A DNA stretch of 64,000 bases from Ottelia alismoides (taxonomy: Eukaryota > Streptophyta > Magnoliopsida > Alismatales > Hydrocharitaceae), in contig JAZKJV010009773.1 of assembly GCA_037367405.1 (NCBI GenBank), forward strand, positions 186,001 through 250,000. The letters are read 5' to 3'. A program made the translations under genes and the position numbers. Shown piece by piece: positions 56,441 through 64,000 of this stretch; position 1 is the stretch's first letter; every line of letters begins with the position of its first letter. The notes below the pieces were generated by a model, which worked only from the letters and a program-made list of their open reading frames with translations, ran no database searches and was not told where the DNA came from.

Positions 56441-56574
56441 GTTTAGGAAAGCGATATGTGTATGCGTTCGGACAGGTCACTGAATAACGCTTAAGCGGTA
56501 TGCGGGGGCATATGCGGGGTATATGCGGTTCTACACGGTTTCCTAATTTTTATTTAAAAATAAATAAATAAATA
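56441..56574. other. Short stretch left of element E
   Basis: Begins with a GGAAAGCGATATGTG region and includes GCGGTATGCGGGGGCATATG, unlike Copia pol. It separates element F from the 5' LTR of E. Origin unknown. Confidence 0.35.
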
Positions 56575-56771
56575 TGTTAGAGATTACCGTAGATTGATGT
56601 TTCTTTATTTATCATTATTTTCTTATTATCATTGTTTCCTTATTTATCATTGTAACCCCACAGGGGTATTTATGTAAGTTCTCCTCTGAGCATCCTAGGG
56701 TTTAGTCCTATACAAGGACTCCTAGACCTCACAGAATAAACACACAATATTCTTCTCTTCTTCTCTCCACA
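56575..56771 (+). repeat. 5' LTR of element E
   Basis: 197 bp, TGTTAGAG to CTCCACA. Contains repeated TTATCATT(G/A)TTTCC units. Confidence 0.8.
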
Positions 56772-57206
56772 TGGTATCAGAGCGGCGGACCTAAACCGAT
56801 GTTCTGATCTAATATTCCTCCGTCACCGCCTGCCCCTTCTCCTCTCTCCCCTCCCCTCCACGACGCCCAGCAGGATCTGCCCCGCGCTAGGCGTGCGACC
56901 CTCACGCCTTGGGCCCTAAGCCCCCCCCCCAACCACCACGTCCCTGTGTGCCCCTCACGCACCTGCGCGCCCCTGCACGCCCTGCGCCCTTGCGCTCCCT
57001 GCGCGCCCCGCGCCCCCCCCCCCCAACATTCTGTTGTAACCTCCCTGTAGCCCTAGGCTTCTGCCGCTGCCGCCCTAGGCCCCTTGTTCGACTTCGGTTT
57101 AGGGCGTTGAGCCTCCACAACTCTCCAAAAATGTGTAACTAAAGAGGTTCTACAGATCAACTACAACTTCATCTAGGTCACTTTTTCTAGACCTAGAGGC
57201 GCTATC
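56772..57206 (+). other. Primer-binding site and C-rich leader of E
   Basis: TGGTATCAGAGC at the start, then a strongly C-rich leader (56820-57080) with C runs at 56921-56930 and 57013-57023. The short frames here are composition artefacts. Confidence 0.65.
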
Positions 57207-58470
57207 ATGACATCCACCGAGACCAAGCCTATGTATCCTCCTTCTCTGATGGTACAAGGTATATCTATCAAGTTGAAAGGCTCCGAAAAACTATGTTCTA
57301 TGATCTCGATCCTTCAAGATATTTATTGGTGGCCAACGAAAGAGTGCCATCCTCATGAAGACTCCTCCTGCTACCACTGATGCAGATTATGAAGCCTGGT
57401 TTGTCGACAATTGCCAGGTAATTACTTGGATGACAAATAGTGTAGATCCAAATATTGTTGTAAATCTCTTATATAAAGATACTACTAAAGCCATGTGGGA
57501 AAATCTTGAGCACACATATTCCCAGAAAACAATCAAGTCTCGTCTTTCTCATATATACACAAGAATCTGATCTACTAATCAAGAAGAGACCAGTCTAATT
57601 GAATACTACCGGACATTTACAAGCTTGTTTGAAGAACTTCTTTTCTTTCAACATGCATGTTGTGATAAACAAATAGGCAAACGTGCTGAGTGGCAGGTCT
57701 ACAAGTTCCTCTCAGGGATTCACCCGAAGTACAAAATTGCAAAAGATCAATTTCTTATGGCGGATAAATTGCCTACGATTGAAACCATATTCGGTCGACT
57801 ACAGGAACTGGAGGCTCCGGTTCAAAATTCTCTGGTTCATTCTTCTACAGAGACAACAGCCCACTATTCATCTGGGTACAGAGGACGACAGTCTTATCCT
57901 GGAGGCCGAGGTCGTGGCCGCGGACGTGACTCTGGTCGTGGACGTGACCTTGGACGAGGTCGTAGTCGTGATTTCTCTACTGGTCGTTATCCTGCATGCG
58001 TACAATGTGGTCGCATGAATCATCCTTCTGAGTGTTGCTGGGCAACATTCGGCAAGCAACCAAGTGCTCATAACACTTATGACGACGAATCACATGATAC
58101 GAACAATAATACAACTACTCAGAGTACAGATGGACAACAGACTCCATTCACTGCTTCTAAATATACTCGTCTGCGACAACTTCTAAATGATTCGGCTCCC
58201 TCAACCAAAGACACGACCGCATCTACTACTACTGCTAGCCTTGCCACTACCTCAGGTACAGTAGCCAACTCAGTCGATGTTACCAAACATGCATGGATTA
58301 TTGATTCTGGTGCTTCCACTCATCTAACGGGAGATGCAAGTCTACTCACCTCATCTCAACCCTCTACCACTGTAAAGAGCGTTCGTGTTGCCAATGGGGA
58401 TCATTCTCCTGTTACTGTTGTTGGAACTATTGAGTTCTCCAACGTACTTCGACTGACAGATGTGCATTGA
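57207..58470 (+). pseudogene. Element E gag and protease
   Basis: Starts MTSTETKPMYPPSL, frame-shifts near 57300, and continues with the UBN2-type gag core (ITWMTNSVDPNIVVNLLYK, then TKAMWENLEHTYS). After a stop at 57568 a long frame (57625-58470) carries an arginine/glycine-rich stretch, a CCHC zinc knuckle (C-V-Q-C then H and C at about 57997-58040) and the protease motif WIIDSGASTHLTG (58294-58332), with catalytic D-S-G-A intact. A stop at 58468 ends it. Confidence 0.85.
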
Positions 58471-60093
58471 GCTCCTGTTTTCCCGCTCAGTCTTTTATCT
58501 GTTCAGAAGCTATGTCGTGAGCTACATTGTCGTGTTATTTTTGATGAATTCTGCTGCTATTTTCAGGACATCCGGACGAGGCAGATTTTTGGTGGGGGAC
58601 ATGAGAGGAATGGCCTATATTACCTCAACAGCCCGTCTACTTCCAACTTTGCTAGCGCTACCTCCATCTCTGAAGATCCCCTTCTATGGCATCTTCGTCT
58701 GGGACATCTTTCTGCCAAAGCTCTCTCTATGATGTTCCCTGAACTATCTAAGCTAAAACCCTTTGAGTGTGAAGTATGTCAGTTCGAAAAACATCATAGA
58801 GTTTCCTTTCCTGCTAGAACTGAGCCTCGTCGCACTACTCCTTTCTTCCTAATTCATTGTGATATTTGGGGACCCTGTCCGGTCAGAACTATTAGTGGTC
58901 ATAAGTACTTTGTTGTTTTTGTGGATGACTATAGTTGCTTATCTTGGGTTTTCTTGTTAAACGAACGTTCAGAAATTAATATCGTTGTCAAGAACTTTTT
59001 CATTATGTCAAAAATGTTTTCTCCGCTACTATTAAAATCTTTTGATAATGCTCCGGAATTTAATCAGAATTACTTGATAACCTTTTTTGCCTCTCAGGGT
59101 ACCATACGTTAAACTTCTTGGCCATTTACATGACAACAAAATGGGGTTGCTGAAAGAAAACTGAGACACCTTCTTGATATTGCTCGATCCTTACTCACCC
59201 ATATGAATGTTCCCAAGATATATTGGGGTAATGCTATTCTTATTGTTGTTCATCTTATAAACAGGGTCCCTTCTACTTCTCTACATAGCTCCACTCCTTT
59301 CAACTTACTATATCCCAAGGAGAAACCTTTCCCTCTGCCCCTACGAATTTGTGGATGCACAACCCTTGTCCATAATTTCCATACCACTGACAAATTATCT
59401 GCTCGCGCTATCAAATGTGTTTTTCTAGGGTATTCTCAAACTCAAAAAGGATACATATGTTATGATCCTACAGGACATCGTTATTACGTTTCTCTTGATG
59501 TCACCTTCTTTGAACAAAACAGCTTCTTTACTCAGACAGTGTCTGATATTCCCCTTCACTTTCCTCCACCAATTGTGTATAAAAGAACTGTGTCTAATCT
59601 TGTTCATGTTCCTTTACCTATTCCACTGTTGCAGGACACTATGCCATCCTCGAGTGCTCCCACCAATACTACCCCGGATAGTCCTCAGGAGCTTCCGATC
59701 GCACTAGGCAGAACAAAGAGGCAATGTACACTTCATACAATATCTCATTTCACCTCTACTAATGGGTTATCTTGCTCTGACAAAAGATATGCAGATGCTA
59801 TAATGGCTATTTCTGTTCCCAAAGATCATCATAGTGCACTACAAGATGAGGGATGGAGAATGTCAATGAATGAAGAAATGGAAGCATTACAATCTAGAAA
59901 AACATGGGACCTTGTCAAATGCCCTCCTGGATGTAAACCTGTTGCATGTCGTTGGATCTTCCCTACAAAGCAGTCCCCTGACGGTTATATTGATCGTTTA
60001 AATGCAAGACTTGTAGCAAAAGGCTTTACTCAAACATACGGGGTAGACTACTTCGAAACATTCTCCCCTGTGGCTAGAATGGGATCCATATGA
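58471..60093 (+). pseudogene. Element E integrase and N-terminal RT
   Basis: HLRLGHLSAKALSMMF and CEVCQFEKHHRVSFPAR (58690-58830) form the HHCC zinc-binding part. DIWGP and FVDDYS (58860-58930) belong to the catalytic core, then NGVAERKLRHLLDIARSLL (about 59140-59195). KCVFLGYSQTQKGYICYDP follows at 59413-59472. The RT start has CRWIFPTKQSPDG and [17 protein letters not shown]. Stops occur near 58468, 59110, 59131 and 60091. Confidence 0.85.
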
Positions 60094-61351
60094 ACTATCA
60101 TCTCTGTGGCTGTGAACAAAGGGTGGCATATGTTTCAGTTAGATGTCAAGAATGCATTTCTATATGGAGAGCTTGACGAAGAAGTCTACATGATACAACC
60201 CCAAGGTTACGAAGTCGAGGGGGAGTATGTATGCCGACTTCACAAAGCCACCTACGAACTAAAGCAGAGTCCAAGAGCTTGGTTTGATAGACTGAGTACA
60301 GAGATTGGCACCATGGGCTTCCAGAGGACTACGTCTGACTATTCGATTTTTGTCAGGAGACGGCAGACTGGTACTGTAATTCTTGCTGTATATGTAGATG
60401 ATATGATTATTACTGGAGATGATGACCAAGGGATACTAGAAACCAAGGAACCAAGGCTTTCTTGCAAAAAGTATTCGTCACCAAGGATCTTGGACAACTT
60501 CGCTATTTTCTAGGCATAGAAGCTCTACGTACTAAGAAAGGCTTACATATGTCGCAGAGGAAATACTGCCTTGACATACTAACTGAGGCAGGACTACTTG
60601 GGTGTAAACCCTCAGGAATTCCAACAGAGCCTAGAAAACATTCTGCATCCAATTATCCTCTCTTTGAAGACACTACACGATATAAGAGCCTGGTTGGCAA
60701 ACTTCTATATCTTACAGTTACTAGACCTGATATATCCTATGATGTAAGCAGAGCCAGCCAATATATGGAGAAACCATGCGACAGCCATTGGCAAGATGTT
60801 CTTCAAATCCTTCGCTACCTAAAAGACTCGCCAGGACGAGGAATCTTCTATGGGGCAAATGGTCACACAAATCTCACTGCATATGCTGACGCCGATTAAG
60901 CAAGCTCTCCTAAGACCGTCGATCTACAACTGGATATGCCATGATGGTAGGAGGAAACCTGGTTAGTTGGAGGAGCAAGAAACAAGCGGTCGTTTCAAGA
61001 TCTAGTGCTGAAGCAGAATATAGAGCAATGGCTCAGGCTACATGTGAGATCACGTGGCTGCTCACTTTTCTACAAGAACTAAATGATGTTACATTCACTC
61101 CTATTCCCTTGTACTGTGACAACAAATCAGCTACCTACATTGCTACCAATCTTGTGTTCCATGAGAGAACAAAACATATTGAGATTGATTGTCACTTTAT
61201 CAGAGATGATGTACGAAGAGGGAAGATAACCACGCCACTCATTCCAACAGATCTTCAACTTGCTGATATTTTTACCAAGGCAGTGACTAAGAAGCGGCTT
61301 TCCTGGATAACTTCCAAGTTGGGCATGATTGATGAATATGCTCCAACTTGA
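60094..61351 (+). pseudogene. Element E RT core and RNase H
   Basis: QLDVKNAFLYGELDEEVYM, YVDDMIITGDD (catalytic box at 60391-60408) and, after a frameshift near 60440-60465, DLGQLRYFLGIEA, TRPDISYDVSRASQYME and YADAD (RNase H start, followed by a stop at 60898). The last frame, 60941-61351, has SWRSKKQAVVSRSSAEAEYR and ADIFTKAV, ending EYAPT and TGA. Catalytic boxes survive but the frame is broken three times. Confidence 0.85.
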
Positions 61352-61357
61352 GGGAGG

Positions 61358-61444
61358 TATTAGAGATTACCCTAGATTGATGTTTCTTTATTTATCATTG
61401 TTTCCTTATTATCATTGTTTCCTTATTTATCATTGTAACTCCAC
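61358..61444 (+). repeat. Truncated 3' LTR of element E
   Basis: Matches the first part of the 5' LTR (TTAGAGATTACC, TTGATGTTTCTTTATTTATC, CATTGTAACTCCAC) after the purine tract GAGGGAGG (61350-61357). It stops where element F sequence begins. About 110 bases of LTR are missing. Confidence 0.78.
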
Positions 61445-61447
61445 CGG

Positions 61448-62522
61448 AAGTAAATTGTGCTCGATCGTCACTCATATGATGAGATGCTCCAGAGTCCATG
61501 ATCCAATTAGACAAATCTGAACTGCTACTACTGGTAAGGGCATACGCAATACCTGGCGAGCTCGAAGAGGCTCTAGAAATGTGTGCGACGTCTGAAGACC
61601 CTATGGTCGAAGTAGTATGAGCAGTCATCATCTCTCGAAGACTGGAAACCATATCATCAAAACGTGCATCATGAGCCGGAGTCAGAGTAGAAGTAGGCTC
61701 GGTCTGCTCGGCAACTCAAGCAGACACAGGATACCCATGCTTCTGATAGCATGTCTCCTCAGAATGACCAGAACGGTGGCAATGTGAACATGGACCTTGC
61801 GGACGTCCTCCTCCTCGACCACGTGGCCCTCGACCACAAAATTGTGAAGTACCTCCTCTGTGACGAAAGACTGCCATAGTAGAGGGAGTCTGAACCACTG
61901 TAGTAGATGAAGTAGTAATTCTGCTCAGCCTCTTGTACACCTCCTCCATTGGAAGAATCGTCTCTCTAGTAAGTAGTTGAGTATGTGTCGCATCGTACTC
62001 AGAGTCAAGAGATGACAGGAATACTCCTAGTATAGTAGCATTCCAATATGCTTGTCATTTCTCAGTGCTAATGGTAATAGGCATTAAGCTATACATACAC
62101 TCAAACATGCCTCTAAGATGCGAGAAGTGTGCATGAAGAGGTCGACCATTCTACTTGGTCAAAAAAATATCAAACTGCAACTGTAGAATTTTGCTCTCAT
62201 TCTTTGTCTGCCTGTACGTGTCTACTAAGATGTCCCACATAGCCTTTGTTGTGGATTGATTAACAATATCATTGGCAATCTCCGTGGTGAGCATCCCGGA
62301 GAGCCAATGTGAGCATAGGCATCATCTTGCTTCCAAGAAGCATTAGCCCCAGTCTCGTCCTCCTGCTCTCGATCCGTCAGAATGTGCTCCTTGTTATGGC
62401 ACTGCATCAGGGTGCGAAACTGCATAGACAATAACTCGCAGTTGGTCCCATCCATCTTCACGATGGAAGCAGGACCCTAGAAGGTACCGGATGAAAAAAG
62501 ATCACCCTTGGTCTCTGACATG
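61448..62522 (-). pseudogene. Element F gag and protease, degenerate
   Basis: On the minus strand gag starts near 62522 (M-S-E-T-K-G). The YKLW-like gag core is frame-broken near 62420. A CCHC knuckle, C-S-H-C then H and C in CSHCHRSGHSEETC, lies at about 61745-61790 next to a G/R-rich stretch. The protease motif WIMDSGASHHMS is at about 61475-61510. Coding stops where element E ends. Confidence 0.78.
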
Positions 62523-62903
62523 GTAGCATGAACACTGAAATCCGAAACAAAACTGAGGAGTAAACCGTTCTAAATGAGACTACACAATCACATATAGAGG
62601 ATTGGCAATATCTGTATACTCATGCAACCATCCTCGTCTCTTGTTGTTGGAGGTGAGAGTCAGAAGTCGTGATTTTATATGTTTAAAATCATGAAAAAAT
62701 TCGTGCAAACGTATAGGAAGAGGAGCGATGGTGCACAAGGGGGGGGCGCCGTATGAAAGGAGTTGTCGCACAGTGGTTTGCCACCAACGTGAGAAGGGAC
62801 GAGATACAGGATGGCGGTGTGGCAAGGGGAGGGGGTGGGCGTGTAGGGTTAGGGGTAGTGGGATATAGGAACTTCGGTCTAGGACCGTTGCTCTGATACC
62901 ATA
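62523..62903 (-). other. Leader and primer-binding site of element F
   Basis: No domain seen in the frames here. TGGTATCAGAG on the minus strand at 62892-62901 marks the primer-binding site. Confidence 0.6.
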
Positions 62904-63044
62904 TTGAGAAAAATGAAATACTTGATTACTCATGAGGCCCCGGGGCTCTCTTATATAGGAGAAAAGTCTAGGGTAAATAGCAAGAGAGGTACGTAAAGAA
63001 AATAAAATAAGGAATAACACCAAAGATGTACAGTAATCTCAACA
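62904..63044 (-). repeat. 5' LTR of element F
   Basis: Pairs with 55316-55447. On the minus strand TGTTGAGATTACTG to TTCTCAA. Confidence 0.72.
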
Positions 63045-63273
63045 ATATTTGTTTAATAAACAAAATTATAGAGTTCAATTAGTGGATAATCACCAAAGTG
63101 ATCTAATTACGTACGGAATTGAACCCATATTCCGATTATCATAGTGTTGATGCAAATTAAAGTTAAATGATATGACATTTATTTCGATAATCAGAATAGT
63201 ATAATCATGGAGTAGGAGATCACACAAAGGTGGATCATTGTCCGTGATTATGCATATTAAGAGGCTAATTAAT
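63045..63273. other. No gene recognised
   Basis: AT-rich sequence between element F and the GGGCC-rich element; possibly the continuation of element J. Confidence 0.35.
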
Positions 63274-64000
63274 TAGGGATGAGCATGGGCCGGGCCGGGC
63301 CCTGAAGGGCCCAAGCCCACTTAAAAACTTCGGGCCTTGGGCCGGGCCTAGGCCCGTAAAATTTTTTTTGGTTCGGCCCAAGCCCAGGCCCGGCCCAATT
63401 CCTATGGGTCGGGCTTGGGCCGGGCCGGCCCATCTTAACCCATTATATATTATTAACTTTGAGTTTGTGTTTAAAGTCAATTTCAATTCAAGTTAGACGA
63501 GCTAAAATTGTTTAAAACATATGCCGTAATACTTGTGAAACAACTAAAACTCAATTCTAGCGGAGATGATTTCTCATTTTATACAAGTTCACTCAATGTT
63601 ATATACCATAAAAGTCTCTCATTACATAAATTGAAAGAGTGAACCAAGTTTACACAGTTAACAACAACATGTACACCAGGCATTACATGTTAAAAAATGT
63701 GCATAATGCTCGTATTGGGTAAAGGTTCTATAATAGAAAATATTATAATAGAAAAAAATACTAAAAACTCAAGAATACCCACCAGAATCTAAGACATAGA
63801 CTAATTAAGAAAAATTAATTCTGAAATAAAATACAATGATCATCAGCTCATATGTCCCACACATGACTTTCTTGATTTATAAACAGTGTAGGAAGATATG
63901 ATACATGAACAAAGTGTGCATGACAGGTGAGAGTTTCCATACGTGTAGGATATGGGAAGGGTTCGGGCCCTCTTCAGGTCGGGCCCGTGGGCCGGGTCGG
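63274..64000. mobile_element. GGGCC-rich TIR element, start only (hAT-like)
   Basis: From TAGGGATGAGCATGGGCCGG (63274) there is a GGGCC/GGCCC-dense block to about 63433, then AT-rich DNA, then from about 63955 a block with GGGCCCTCTTCAGG and GGGCCCGTGGGCCGGG that is the inverted counterpart of the start (GGGCCCTGAAGGGCCC on the plus strand). Such ends are seen on plant hAT-type non-autonomous elements. The right end lies beyond the window, so neither length nor target duplication can be read. No transposase seen. Confidence 0.6.

Larger units (their letters stand above)
56575..61444 (+). mobile_element. Copia element E, nearly complete
   Basis: 5' LTR 56575-56771, primer-binding site TGGTATCAGAGC at 56772-56783, a C-rich leader, and a gag-pol reading region from about 57207 to 61351 with all Copia domains in order. 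The 3' LTR (from 61358) is cut after 87 bases at about 61444. The polyprotein has several stops and frameshifts. It lies inside element F, in opposite orientation, within the first visible FZL intron. Confidence 0.88.
55316..63044 (-). mobile_element. Copia element F, interrupted by element E
   Basis: LTRs of 132 and 141 bp at 55316-55447 and 62904-63044 share CTCTTATATAGGAGAAAAG and AGGAATAACACCAAAGATG. The primer-binding site at 62892-62901 reads TGGTATCAGAG on the minus strand. RNase H and reverse transcriptase lie left of element E, gag and protease right of it. The integrase and the N-terminal half of reverse transcriptase are missing, so insertion of E was accompanied or followed by a deletion. 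Flanking bases (TATGG, ATATT) are not a clean duplication. Many stops; inactive. Confidence 0.78.

Noticed and set aside
56777..57142. Proline- and glycine-rich frames on both strands
   Set aside because: They arise from the C-rich leader of element E.
57625..58470. Longest open frame in the window (281 codons)
   Set aside because: It carries gag, a CCHC knuckle and the protease motif and lies between an LTR with primer-binding site and integrase sequence, so it belongs to Copia element E and not to a host gene.
59203..60093. Open frame of 296 codons
   Set aside because: It contains integrase end and reverse transcriptase start motifs of element E.
1..64000. CRISPR array, operon or prokaryotic system
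   Set aside because: No regular repeat-spacer structure, and all coding evidence is of plant nuclear, organellar or retroelement origin.
53277..64000. Additional FZL exons with G1-G3 motifs
   Set aside because: I looked on the minus strand for a P-loop and a DxxG segment with splice sites and found only transposon sequence.

Overview
The window looks like an intergenic and intronic stretch of a flowering-plant nuclear genome. It is AT-rich, has no operons, shows GT-AG introns and is packed with nested LTR retrotransposons, LINEs and a SINE. The only host gene I can support is the 3' half of a nuclear gene for the chloroplast dynamin-like GTPase FZL (FZO-LIKE), on the minus strand, with six exons between 39402 and 53276. 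Its upstream exons are not in the window. The species cannot be fixed from sequence alone; a monocot is possible but unproven.

Layout. 1-2050: old repeat debris, including a piece of a Ty3/gypsy-like internal region. 2051-18120: remains of long-LTR Copia family 'A'. LTR copy A1 (2749-3131 and 14976-16595) is split by a 11.8 kb Ty3/gypsy-like element 'B' (3132-14975; LTRs about 3.2 kb; degenerate gag-protease, no reverse transcriptase seen). A1 then abuts an inverted LTR copy A3 (16596-18120). 18121-21587: mostly unassigned. 21588-39129: short-LTR Copia element 'D' (minus strand), split inside its polyprotein by a complete long-LTR Copia element 'A2' (23670-36441, 5-bp target duplication AATTT). 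The right LTR of A2 is itself split by a 2.37 kb piece of organellar DNA (32601-34968) carrying a cox2 fragment, a plastid-type 16S rRNA fragment and a duplicated fragment of a linear-plasmid-type family B DNA polymerase.

39402-64000: the FZL gene. Its introns hold a 5'-truncated RTE-type LINE with a 13-bp target duplication, a tRNA-derived SINE sharing that LINE's 3' end, Copia pieces G (minus) and H (plus), and a compact 2.67 kb LTR element 'C' carrying what looks like a captured exon of an FLX-like coiled-coil gene. A second RTE-type LINE follows in the next intron, and upstream of exon 53190-53276 lie LTR element J, Copia F (minus) interrupted by Copia E (plus), and the start of a GGGCC-rich terminal-inverted-repeat element that runs off the window.

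Apart from FZL nothing here looks like an active cellular gene. The interest lies in the nesting order, the organellar insert, the gene fragment carried by element C, the inverted LTR pair, and the shared 3' ends of the SINE and the LINE.
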